From assembly GCF_046298265.1 (NCBI RefSeq), contig NZ_JBKAHK010000001.1:175727-239726 (forward strand): 64,000 bases of DNA, given 5' to 3'. The translations under genes and the position numbers were made by a program. Source of the stretch: Gillisia xinjiangensis (GTDB lineage: Bacteria; Bacteroidota; Bacteroidia; Flavobacteriales; Flavobacteriaceae). Within the stretch, counting starts at the first letter, position 1. Every line of letters starts with the position of its first letter. Of the stretch, positions 35,112 to 43,042 are shown one piece after another. Below the pieces are notes generated by a model, which searched no databases, was not told the DNA's origin, and was given only the letters and a program-made list of their open reading frames with translations.

Positions 35112-36039
35112 AATTATCTTTGATATACTGTGCCGCAAAGGCTTCATCCTGCGTTAACGCAAGTTTCAGGGCATCTATATTGTTAAATTTCTTTTCTTCC
35201 CGGATCCAGGTAAGCATTTCAATTTGAAGCTTTTTTCCGTAGAGATCCTGGTCCAGCAAAAAGAAATGGGTTTCAATGGATTTCTTCTCCCCTCCCACAG
35301 TAGGATTAAAGCCTATGTTCATCATTCCAAAATAGGGAATCTCATCAATTTCTGCACGCACTACATAAACGCCATTTTTGGGGATGAGTTTATAGTCTTC
35401 CTCTATTTTTAAATTGGCCGTTGGATATCCAAAATCCTTTCCTAGCCCCTTTCCTTCTACCACTGTTCCGGTAAGCATAAAGGGAGTTTTTAAATATTGG
35501 TTGGCCTTTTCCACCCTTCCTTCTAAAAGGGCTTTTCGAATCTTTGTGGAACTTACCGCTACCTCATCTATATCCTGCTTTCCAATTTCTTCTACCTCAA
35601 AATCAAATTGTTCTCCAAATTCCCGCAGGGTATTGATATCGGCGGTTCGGTTTCTTCCAAACCTGTGATCATAGCCAATAACCACTTTTTTGGCCTTTAG
35701 TTTGTTCACCAGAATATCACGCACAAATTCCAAAGCGGTAAGCCGGGAGAACTGATGCGTAAAAGGATGAATGATCAAATGGTCTACTCCTGTTTTTTCC
35801 AGGAGTTGTATGCGTTCTTCTATGGTATTTATAAGCTGAATGCCGCTTTCCTTTTGAAGGACCATTCGCGGATGCGGAAAAAATGTGAGTATAGCCGATT
35901 CCATCCTGCTTATTTTAGCTGAAGCTACGAGGCGTTCGATAATTTTTTGATGTCCAACGTGAACCCCGTCGAAAGTTCCAATAGTGATTACCGTGGGATG
36001 GTCGCCTTTAAAAGCATTTACTCCTTTATGTTGTTTCAA
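35101..36039 (-). CDS. ribF: Bifunctional riboflavin kinase / FAD synthetase
   Basis: Makes FMN from riboflavin and FAD from FMN. The 312-aa protein has the adenylyltransferase domain first (ITIGTFDGVHVGHQKII, then VVIGYDHRFGRNR and VSSTKIRKAL) and the kinase domain from about 180 (GKGLGKDFGYPTANL, PKNGVYVV, GMMNIGFNPT). The reading frame starts with TTG at 36039, 7 bp after the pth stop; the frame is closed upstream and has no ATG before the conserved region. It is coupled to pth upstream and overlaps the HTTM gene downstream. Confidence 0.95.
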   Translation of the reverse strand: MKQHKGVNAFKGDHPTVITIGTFDGVHVGHQKIIERLVASAKISRMESAILTFFPHPRMVLQKESGIQLINTIEERIQLLEKTGVDHLIIHPFTHQFSRLTALEFVRDILVNKLKAKKVVIGYDHRFGRNRTADINTLREFGEQFDFEVEEIGKQDIDEVAVSSTKIRKALLEGRVEKANQYLKTPFMLTGTVVEGKGLGKDFGYPTANLKIEEDYKLIPKNGVYVVRAEIDEIPYFGMMNIGFNPTVGGEKKSIETHFFLLDQDLYGKKLQIEMLTWIREEKKFNNIDALKLALTQDEAFAAQYIKDNYAE

Positions 36040-36046
36040 GAGAGAA

Positions 36047-36673
36047 TTATTTTCCGTTAAAAGTATTCATTGTATTGTTGAGCCCTGCTGTGCCAAATGA
36101 CTTGATAGCCTCTGCTGCCTTTTCCAGCCGCTCGGGCATTAATTTCAATTCCTCTTCTCCCCATTCGCCCAACACATAATTCACCTGGTTTCCCTTGGAA
36201 AACTCATCGCTAATCCCAAAACGGAACCGGTTATAGTTGGTGGTGTTTAAATGGGCCTGTATATCTTTTAAGCCATTGTGCCCGCCATCACTGCCTTTGG
36301 TTTTTATACGAAAGGTTCCAAAACTTAAGTTGAGATCATCTGTGACTACCATGAGATTTTCCAGCGGAATTTTCTCCTTGGTAAGCCAGTAATTAACCGC
36401 TTTCCCACTTAAATTCATAAATGTACTGGGTTTTAAAAGGATAAAAGTGCGGCCTTTGAATTTAAAGGAAGTTATTTCACCCAGTTTTTGGGTAGAAAAA
36501 GAAACCCCTTCTTTTTCGGCTAAATGATCCAGAATTTTAAATCCGATATTATGCCTGGTATGATGATATTTCGGGCCAACATTCCCCAAGCCTGCAATCA
36601 AAAATTTTTTCATAGGATCTGTTTGTTCCTGTGGTTGTTTTTTGCTCAATAATCTTCCGAAGAAAGGCAGCAT
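36047..36673 (-). CDS. pth: Peptidyl-tRNA hydrolase
   Basis: Releases tRNA from peptidyl-tRNA dropped by ribosomes. I use the ATG at 36673 (208 aa), which keeps a short leader MLPFFGRLLSKK of a kind I recall in flavobacterial Pth; the ATG at 36613 (188 aa, MKKFLIAGLGN) is the alternative. The still longer frame to 36916 would run through the rplY terminator and into rplY and is rejected. The catalytic His is in HTRHNIGF. Other motifs are LKPSTFMNLSG, VVTDDLNLSFG and GSDGGHNGLKDI. It is followed closely by ribF. Confidence 0.94.
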   Translation of the reverse strand: MLPFFGRLLSKKQPQEQTDPMKKFLIAGLGNVGPKYHHTRHNIGFKILDHLAEKEGVSFSTQKLGEITSFKFKGRTFILLKPSTFMNLSGKAVNYWLTKEKIPLENLMVVTDDLNLSFGTFRIKTKGSDGGHNGLKDIQAHLNTTNYNRFRFGISDEFSKGNQVNYVLGEWGEEELKLMPERLEKAAEAIKSFGTAGLNNTMNTFNGK

Positions 36674-36721
36674 CTTATTAATTTTGGTAAATATAAAAAT
36701 TAATAAATTTCTTTTCATAGT

Positions 36722-36740
36722 CACGGATTGCAAATCCGTG
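36722..36740. repeat. REP-like palindrome (copy B)
   Basis: CACGGATTGCAAATCCGTG, the same palindrome family as at 8944 and 60041, here in the opposite orientation. It lies between the rplY terminator and pth. Confidence 0.65.
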
Positions 36741-36767
36741 TTTTCATCGGCGCCATCCTCAAAAACA

Positions 36768-36799
36768 AAACATCCCAACCTTTTCAGATTGGGATGTTT
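36768..36799 (-). terminator. rplY terminator
   Basis: AAACATCCCAA pairs with TTGGGATGTTT (11 bp, 10-nt loop). On the minus strand the stem is followed by TGTTTTTGAGG, a T-rich tract. It lies 22 bp beyond the rplY stop. Confidence 0.85.
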
Positions 36800-36821
36800 A
36801 CATTCTTGTAAAAAAAGAGAT

Positions 36822-37463
36822 TTATTCTTTTTCTTCAGTTGCTCCTTCGGTTTCAGCTTCAGTAGCCGGCACTTCTCCTTCTGGCACTTCTTCTTCTTCC
36901 TCTTCAAGATCTGCAATAAGGTTACGTGAGGTTTTCACCTGACAAATCACAGTATTATCTGGATGTTGAACGATAAAATCGTCACTTTTAATTTCGGTTA
37001 CATAAAGTTTGTTTCCAATTTTAAGTTTGGTAACATCTGCTTTAATGTAATCTGGAAGTTTTGCTGGAATACCTTTTACCTTTAAACGACGAAGGTTGTA
37101 ACGTAAAACACCACCATTTTTAACCCCACGTGCCACACCTTCAGTGTGAATTGGGATTTCCATAGTAATTTCACTGTCTTCGAAGATTTGGTAGAAATCC
37201 ATGTGCAGAATTGCATCGGTTACCGGATGAAACTGGATATCCTGTAAAACGGCATCCATTTTCTCACCAGCAAGATCCAATACTACTGTATGCACATCGG
37301 GGGTGTAAATTAAACCTTTAAAGGCACTCTCTTCTGCTGCAAAGTGTAATGGTTCTCCCCCTCCGTATAGTACGCAAGGAACCTGTCCAGCATTACGTAG
37401 GGCTTTACTTGCCTTTTTGCCCACGCTTTCTCTTTTAGATCCGTTGATCGTTATTGATTTCAT
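36822..37463 (-). CDS. rplY: 50S ribosomal protein L25 (general stress protein Ctc type)
   Basis: 5S rRNA-binding ribosomal protein of the long CTC form, 213 aa. The L25 domain (1-95: MKSITINGSKRESVGKKASKALRNAGQVPCVLYGG) is followed by the TL5/Ctc C-terminal domain (VARGVKNGGVLRYNLRRLKVKG, KLPDYIKADVTKLKIG). The acidic Glu-rich tail after residue 185 is usual in Bacteroidota. It normally sits between prs and pth, but here an M20 peptidase gene separates it from prs. A clear terminator follows. Confidence 0.96.
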   Translation of the reverse strand: MKSITINGSKRESVGKKASKALRNAGQVPCVLYGGGEPLHFAAEESAFKGLIYTPDVHTVVLDLAGEKMDAVLQDIQFHPVTDAILHMDFYQIFEDSEITMEIPIHTEGVARGVKNGGVLRYNLRRLKVKGIPAKLPDYIKADVTKLKIGNKLYVTEIKSDDFIVQHPDNTVICQVKTSRNLIADLEEEEEEVPEGEVPATEAETEGATEEKE

Positions 37464-37724
37464 TATAAAAAATTTTAGTGTGCAAAGATGCGATATTTTT
37501 TTATGTTTTTAAACTGCTGTGATAGAAATATTTTTGAAGTTAAAATTAATAATTCCCCCTGTGTTTCTCCCGGCTCGTTAATGATAATAAAAACGTTCAC
37601 TCTTTATCGCCGTTATCCTCCATTTACATGATACCATCTCTTTACCCGAATTGACAGAAAACAAGGCACAACCAAAAACAAGTAACAAAACCGGGAATCT
37701 AATATTGGTAAAAACCACAACCGT

Positions 37725-39239
37725 TTAATCCAAACTCTCTGTCAATATCGCAAGCATGGTTTTAATTCCATCCTTATAATTTCCCAGCCTAATATTTTCG
37801 TTGGGAGAATGCTGATTATTATCAGGGTTTACGGTAACAACCGTTACTGCAGGAATACCCAGAGCGTCGACAAAAGGCGAGATGGGGATAGAGCCGCCAC
37901 CCATTCTAATTTTTACAGGACTGCTGCCAAAAGCTTTTCGATATGCTTTATCGAGCCACAACCCTGGCTCGGAATCGAAGGGAGTTCTAAAAGCCTGGTA
38001 AGAAATTTTCCCCTCCCATTTTACCATTTTTGGATGCTGCATCCTTTCCTCATCTGTAGGATCTTTTTCAATGATTTGGTATCCCTGCTTTTTAATATGA
38101 TCTTTTATGAGCTTAAACAGTCTATCCGGATCACTCTCCGGCACCAGCCGTACATCGATCTCTGCGATTGCTTCAGAAGGCACTATAGTTCTTGCCTCGT
38201 CTCCTACATATCCCGATTGAAGGCCGCGTATATTAAGTGACGGATACTGAATTGATTCCTGATAAGTATTTCCAACATTATCCTTACGGGCGATACCCAG
38301 CTTTTTCTGAATGGCTTTCTCATCATCGGGCACCTGTTCCAGAATGGCTTTTTCTTTTGAAGTGAGTTCTATGCCGTCATAATAACCGGGAATACTTACC
38401 CGCCCGTTGTCATCTTTCATAGATGCCAGTAACTGCGCTATCCCAAGCGCAGGATTGGGAGCGTAATTACCGTAATGCCCGCTGTGCTGCGGGGCTTTGG
38501 GTCCATAGACGGTGAGAGTAATAGTGGATATTCCTCTTGCGCCAAAACTAAGAGTGGGCTCATTGCTTTGATGCCGGGGCCCATCCATGATGAGCATCAT
38601 ATCCGCTTTTAGTTTATCTTTATGCTTCACAACCGCATTAGGTAAGTGCGGGGAGCCCAGTTCCTCTTCAAAATCCAGGATGACCTTTATGTTGTAATCC
38701 GGATGCTTATTCATCATTGGCAAAGCATCCCACGCAGTAAGAAACATGGCAATAGGCCCTTTATCATCAGATGCCGACCGTGCAAAGATCCTCCACTCCT
38801 CATCATAAGCATTCTGTAAGGTTTCCATGGGAATGGCAGTCCAGCCGCTCCCGTCGTTTTTTTTAAGGACAGGATTATATGGACTTTCCTGATTCCACTT
38901 TGAAGGATCAACTGATTGTCCGTCGACGTGAAAATAGATTAAAACTGTTTTTTTTGCCTGGGGGGATTTCTTTTCCAGCAGCAATAATGGAACTCCGTTG
39001 GTTTCCAGGGTTTCTGATTTAAACCCTCTCTTTTCAAAGTTCTCCCTGCTCCATTCTATATTTTTCTCCAATTGTTCCGGAAAATGGGAATCGTTGGGAA
39101 TGGCAACAAGTTCATTTAAAATTGAGATTCCGTGAAGGAAATAGTCTCCAGCTACAGAATCGAGGTGTTTTGAACCGGATTGTGCGGTGGCGACATAAGA
39201 GCAAAGTCCGCATACAATAGTGATGAGGTGTTTTTTCAA
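37725..39239 (-). CDS. Exported M20-family metallopeptidase
   Basis: Zinc aminopeptidase/dipeptidase of 504 aa with a signal peptide (HLITIVCGLCSYVATAQ), so probably periplasmic. Metal ligand motifs are YFHVDGQSVDP, SDDKGPIA, DFEEELGSPH and the late MGGGSIPISPF; the dimerisation/lid region lies between 230 and 390. It starts with TTG at 39239; there is no ATG upstream in frame before a stop, and the signal peptide begins right there. It lies between prs and rplY, 261 bp from rplY and 212 bp from prs, so it looks like an insertion into a usually compact gene pair. Confidence 0.88.
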   Translation of the reverse strand: MKKHLITIVCGLCSYVATAQSGSKHLDSVAGDYFLHGISILNELVAIPNDSHFPEQLEKNIEWSRENFEKRGFKSETLETNGVPLLLLEKKSPQAKKTVLIYFHVDGQSVDPSKWNQESPYNPVLKKNDGSGWTAIPMETLQNAYDEEWRIFARSASDDKGPIAMFLTAWDALPMMNKHPDYNIKVILDFEEELGSPHLPNAVVKHKDKLKADMMLIMDGPRHQSNEPTLSFGARGISTITLTVYGPKAPQHSGHYGNYAPNPALGIAQLLASMKDDNGRVSIPGYYDGIELTSKEKAILEQVPDDEKAIQKKLGIARKDNVGNTYQESIQYPSLNIRGLQSGYVGDEARTIVPSEAIAEIDVRLVPESDPDRLFKLIKDHIKKQGYQIIEKDPTDEERMQHPKMVKWEGKISYQAFRTPFDSEPGLWLDKAYRKAFGSSPVKIRMGGGSIPISPFVDALGIPAVTVVTVNPDNNQHSPNENIRLGNYKDGIKTMLAILTESLD

Positions 39240-39451
39240 AATTAAATGATTTTAAATGCAACCTAAGGGAAAAAAAACCATTAGGCACTTATTATGAGTT
39301 GGTTAAAGGTTAAAGATTAAAAAAACCCAGAGTTAAAAAAGAGCAGGGAACCAGAACCTAGCACTACAAAGCCTGTTTTTAGATCCCAAATTTCAAACCT
39401 ACAATGTTCTTTACCTTATCAAACAATCCCATTGAACTTTTTAACTTTGAA

Positions 39452-40393
39452 TTACATAATAAACTTGGAGCTTATCGATTTGTTATGATGTACACTTTTC
39501 ATGACATCGGCAAATAAATCGGCACAGCTTACAACCCTTATTTTTCTGCTTTCCTTTTTCAGCGGAATAGAATCGGTAACGATCAACTCCTCTAATTTTG
39601 AATTTTCAATCCGTTCGTATGCTTCTCCGGAAAGCACAGGATGTGTACAAATAGCACGTACACTTATGGCTCCGCGTTCCATCATAAGATTTGCAGCAGC
39701 GGAAAGTGTTCCGGCGGTATCCACCATATCATCTACCAAAACCACATTTTTCCCGGTCACATCTCCAATTAGTTCCATATGGGAGATTATATTGGCTTTT
39801 GCGCGTTGCTTATAACAAATCACCACGTCGCTTTCCAAAGCCTTGGAATAGGCATAAGCCCTTTTAGAACCTCCCATATCCGGGGAAGCGATGGTAAGAT
39901 TGTCAAGATTGAGACTTCTTAAATAAGGTAGGAAAACGGTAGAAGCGTACAGGTGATCTACAGGTTTTTCAAAGAATCCCTGGATTTGATCGGCGTGAAG
40001 ATCCATCGTGATGATCCTGGTTGCACCTGCGGTTTCCAAAATACTGGCTACCATTTTTGCGGCGATTGGAACCCGGGGTTTATCTTTTCTATCCTGACGG
40101 GCCCATCCAAAGTAAGGAAGTACCGCGGTGATATGTCTTGCCGAAGCTCTTTTTGCCGCATCCAGCATAAGGAGCATCTCCATAAGGTGATCGGCTCCGG
40201 GATTCGTGGAACCAATTATGAAAACCCGGGATCCCCGAACCGATTCTTCAAAAGATGGCTGAAATTCGCCATCGCTATAGGTACTGGTAATTACCTTTCC
40301 CAGTTTTGTGCCGAATGCAGCGGCAATTTTTTCAGATAATTCTGTGCTTTGCGTACAGCTAAAAATTTTGGCTTCGGTAGTGGCTTCTGACAT
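39452..40393 (-). CDS. prs: Ribose-phosphate pyrophosphokinase
   Basis: Makes PRPP from ribose 5-phosphate and ATP for purine, pyrimidine, NAD, His and Trp synthesis. At 313 aa it has the full family pattern: STYSDGEFQPSFEESVRG, YFGWARQDRKDKPR, TMDLHADQIQGFF, and the PRPP loop VVLVDDMVDTAGTL. It has a consensus -7 element upstream at 40443. It is monocistronic here. Confidence 0.97.
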   Translation of the reverse strand: MSEATTEAKIFSCTQSTELSEKIAAAFGTKLGKVITSTYSDGEFQPSFEESVRGSRVFIIGSTNPGADHLMEMLLMLDAAKRASARHITAVLPYFGWARQDRKDKPRVPIAAKMVASILETAGATRIITMDLHADQIQGFFEKPVDHLYASTVFLPYLRSLNLDNLTIASPDMGGSKRAYAYSKALESDVVICYKQRAKANIISHMELIGDVTGKNVVLVDDMVDTAGTLSAAANLMMERGAISVRAICTHPVLSGEAYERIENSKLEELIVTDSIPLKKESRKIRVVSCADLFADVMKSVHHNKSISSKFIM

Positions 40394-40442
40394 GGTTGTG
40401 TTGTGTTTGAGGGTTTTTTGTTGTGCTTATGTTGTGTGACCC

Positions 40443-40450
40443 CAAATTTA
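40443..40450 (-). promoter_or_regulatory. Predicted prs promoter, -7 element
   Basis: TAAATTTG on the minus strand, an exact TAnnTTTG match, 49 bp before the prs ATG. The leader in between is C/A-rich with repeated ACAAC words. Confidence 0.5.
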
Positions 40451-40646
40451 TAAATTTATTCTTTCAGAAAGGGCTTTGGCAGAAGCTACTTCTTGTTAAA
40501 AGTTAGGATTGCAGCAAGGACCCCATAAAGAAAGGGGAATTTACTCCCATCCTTAAATCCCAATATGGTTTTTCATCAGAAAAATCTTAACTTTAAAACA
40601 GAAATGTTTCAACAGCTATACCTTTTAATCCTAATACCATTAAATT

Positions 40647-41138
40647 ATGAGCAGATTACTCCTTTTTGACTTTAGTTCAGCTGATAATTGGTCGGGTTGG
40701 GAAGTACAAAATGATGTAGTGATGGGAGGAAATTCTTTCAGTAAACTGGAACGCAGCGTTGAAGGGAATGCCATTTTTAAAGGCACTGTTACTTTGGAAA
40801 ACAATGGAGGATTCGCTTCGGTGCATTATCATTTTGCGCCTAAAGATATCAAGGCTTATAAAAAAGCGCTTATTATTTTGAAAGGGGACGGAAAGGATTA
40901 TCAGTTCAGAATAAAATTTGATTTAAAAGACAGGGCTTCCTACGTATACACTATTAAAACTACCGGAGATTGGCAAACCGTGGAGGTTCCGCTATATAAA
41001 ATGGAACCGGTGTACCGCGGGGAAAAAATGAATATACCTAACTTTTCAGCCGATGAGATTCAGGAAATTCGGTTTTTAATAGGAAATAAAACGGCAGAGG
41101 ATTTCCGGCTTGAAATTGACCAGATCGAGCTGAAGTAA
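40647..41138 (+). CDS. CIA30-family protein (NDUFAF1-like)
   Basis: 163-aa protein with a CIA30 galactose-binding-like fold: FDFSSADNWSGWEVQNDVVMGGNS at the start, GFASVHYHF, DGKDYQFRI, and FLIGNKTAEDFRLEIDQIEL at the end. In mitochondria this domain belongs to the complex I assembly factor NDUFAF1; bacterial members are annotated by fold only. There is no signal peptide. It stands alone between prs (divergent) and tRNA-Leu. Confidence 0.86.
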   Translation: MSRLLLFDFSSADNWSGWEVQNDVVMGGNSFSKLERSVEGNAIFKGTVTLENNGGFASVHYHFAPKDIKAYKKALIILKGDGKDYQFRIKFDLKDRASYVYTIKTTGDWQTVEVPLYKMEPVYRGEKMNIPNFSADEIQEIRFLIGNKTAEDFRLEIDQIELK

Positions 41139-41605
41139 GTTCTGAAATCAAAAACCTACGGGAACCTGCCCGTCCGTCAGGCGGGTTAAATCCTCAATGA
41201 GGGATTAAACAAGTTTTTATTTATGGTTAATGGCAAACCATTGCAGAATATAAACTGCTACTTTTTTTTGCAATAATCCCATAACCGGAATAAAAAATTC
41301 AGTACTGTCCGGTAAAGAATCAAGAACCAAGACTTAATTTTAATTAACCGATAAACATTTAGTTATGATTTCTATTTTTTTCAGAACACTTTAATTATCA
41401 GTAAAATTTATAAAAGTAAGGTCTATTTCTAAAAATTTCATGTGATCGCCCAATGGAGGTATGGTCTCAGCTTTAACAAAAATGTGTACCGGACAACAAT
41501 GAAAAAAAATTAAAAAATCACTTCAGCCTGTGCTTAAGCTGTTTGTAAAAAAAACAGAAAAAACCGTGTTGCAAAGGGAAATTTTTATAGTTTTGCCTTC
41601 CACAA
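41139..41605. other. 467-bp gene-free stretch with palindromes before tRNA-Leu
   Basis: No coding frame is supported. It contains a CCTGCCCGTCCGTCAGGCGGG-type GC-rich imperfect palindrome at about 41166-41186 in otherwise AT-rich DNA, the imperfect hairpin AAATCCTCAATGAGGGATT just after it, and a pair of inverted TGTCCGGTA ends annotated separately. Confidence 0.55.
41302..41498. mobile_element. Possible non-autonomous element with TGTCCGGTA inverted ends
   Basis: TGTCCGGTA at 41306-41314 and its reverse complement TACCGGACA at 41487-41495 bound about 190 bp of AT-rich DNA without a gene. The spacing and size suit a MITE or an insertion-sequence relic. No target-site duplication is evident, and no transposase lies nearby, so this is tentative. 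Confidence 0.3.
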
Positions 41606-41687
41606 GCTCGAGTGGCGGAATTGGTAGACGCGCTGGATTCAAAATCCAGTATTTTCGGATGTGCGGGTTCAAGTCCCGCCTCGAGTA
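41606..41687 (+). tRNA. tRNA-Leu (CAA)
   Basis: Class II tRNA with a long variable arm. Acceptor GCTCGAG pairs with CTCGAGT (G1-U72 wobble), the anticodon stem is CTGGA/TCCAG with loop TTCAAAA (anticodon CAA), and the T-loop is TTCAAGT. Discriminator A, no encoded CCA. It carries the leucine-type GGTAGACGCG D-loop sequence. Confidence 0.92.
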
Positions 41688-41823
41688 CTTTAAAAACCTG
41701 TATTTGCCCTATTTATAAGGCTTTACAGGTTTTTTATTTTTAATCTTCCAAACATATTCTAAAAAAGGAATAATAATGAAATTGCCGTTATTCCCGGGTT
41801 CATACTAAGGTAATCCTAACACT

Positions 41824-42681
41824 ATGAGAGAAAAAATTAAATTGATATTTGCTTTGACTTTTCTAATAAATATAAATCTTCTGTTTGGACAAAATTTTCA
41901 AATATTAAATAACCTTCCTCCCACCAATGAGGTAAGAGCACCTGAATTTAACACCATAAAAACATTTTATTTTAAAGTTGACTCTATAAATAATAATTTA
42001 ATTGTTCAAGACTTAAGAAGTTCAAAAAATGGAGAAATTCATTTTTATCAATCGCTTTATGAAATACCATTGAAGGAATTCAATAAAAGCAGCTTTAAAG
42101 TTTCAAAAGGTTTTGAAAATGAATTACAATTAATTATTAGCTCTAAAGACACTTCCATTCTTAAATATATGTTTCAAAATGGGAAAGTTGTATCAATAAG
42201 CGGGGTAAATAGAATTAGTTTAGGTAATTGGGACTATTGAACGGATTTATCTAACATATTAAAAAACGATATTGAAACTGTTACTGTTAATCTTCCCATA
42301 GCAACATCAGATTCAGAAAAATCGGAAAACCTCCTTCAAAAATTTAAATATATTGGAAAACAAGTTCGGGCAATTAATGCAAAAATGGACAAAGATTTGA
42401 CAATTGGAACTGGGTACTATCTAGGACAAATAGAAAATACAAATTTTAATGTCAAAAAAATAAAAAAGGCTTTAAAAACTCAAAATATAACTTATACTTT
42501 TCCTTTACCAATTATTATTTATGCTGATAAAAACGGAGGTATTGAATCAATTTTTATTGGTAACAAACCATATAAGAAATACTTTCAAATTGATTTATCC
42601 ACCTTCAAACCGTTGAAACCATTAATTTTTGAAAATAATAATGTACCCGCAAAATATATATTTTTATTGACTAATAATTAA
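41824..42681 (+). pseudogene. Exported protein of unknown function interrupted by one in-frame TGA
   Basis: One reading frame runs from the ATG at 41824 to TAA at 42679-42681 (285 codons) with a single internal stop, TGA at 42238-42240. Residues 1-22 form a signal peptide (IKLIFALTFLININLLFGQ). The first part gives 138 aa; after the TGA the same frame continues without a stop (TDLSNILKNDIETVTVNLP ...). A TGG-to-TGA change (Trp) would explain it. The gene is much more AT-rich than its neighbours and lies between two tRNA genes, which suggests foreign origin. I do not recognise the family. It is either a recent pseudogene or a sequencing error. Confidence 0.72.
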
Positions 42682-42862
42682 CGTGCTACAACATCGGTTT
42701 TTCGCTTCCGGGCTTCATTTTAAAAAAGGAACAAGTGATTGTGTTCTTGAGTTTATGAAAAACCGCAACTTGCTGTTCCTGCCCTGAAACCAGGGAATTA
42801 TGGAAAAGAGGTTGGAAAATCACACAACTTTTGGTCTTGATCCACCAAAATGCCTTAAAATC

Positions 42863-42891
42863 AAAAAAGACCTCCTTTCGGAAGTCTTTTT
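42863..42891 (-). terminator. Terminator of the tRNA-Val (TAC) gene
   Basis: Imperfect stem AAAAAGAC/GTCTTTTT with an inner TCC/GGA pairing, directly downstream of the tRNA on the minus strand and ending in a T-run. Confidence 0.75.
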
Positions 42892-42898
42892 CTTTATG

Positions 42899-42973
42899 TG
42901 GGCAATGAGGGATTCGAACCCCCGACCCCCTCGGTGTAAACGAGGTGCTCTGAACCAACTGAGCTAATTGCCC
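42899..42973 (-). tRNA. tRNA-Val (TAC)
   Basis: Minus strand cloverleaf: acceptor GGGCAAT/ATTGCCC, D-arm GCTC/GAGC, anticodon stem CCTCG/CGAGG with loop TTTACAC (anticodon TAC, normal U33), T-loop TTCGAAT, discriminator A, no encoded CCA. This is the second valine tRNA of the window, reading GUA/GUG codons. Confidence 0.95.
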
Positions 42974-43042
42974 GCTATCGCTTGATTGCGGATGCAAATA
43001 TAGGCTACTTTTTGAATACCACAAACAAAATTTAAATAAAAA

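Noticed and set aside
36674..36916. N-terminal extension of the pth reading frame to 36916
   Set aside because: It runs through the rplY terminator and into rplY in another frame, and its composition (Lys-rich, then a palindrome translation) is not protein-like. The start at 36673 or 36613 fits the family.
42238..42240. Recoding of TGA as selenocysteine or Trp
   Set aside because: There is no suitable hairpin directly after the TGA, no sign of selenoprotein genes here, and TGA is used as an ordinary stop for other genes. A nonsense mutation is simpler.
41824..42240. Short intact 138-aa gene ending at the TGA
   Set aside because: The frame continues open for 146 further codons with the same composition, so the short version is the truncated product of a longer gene.
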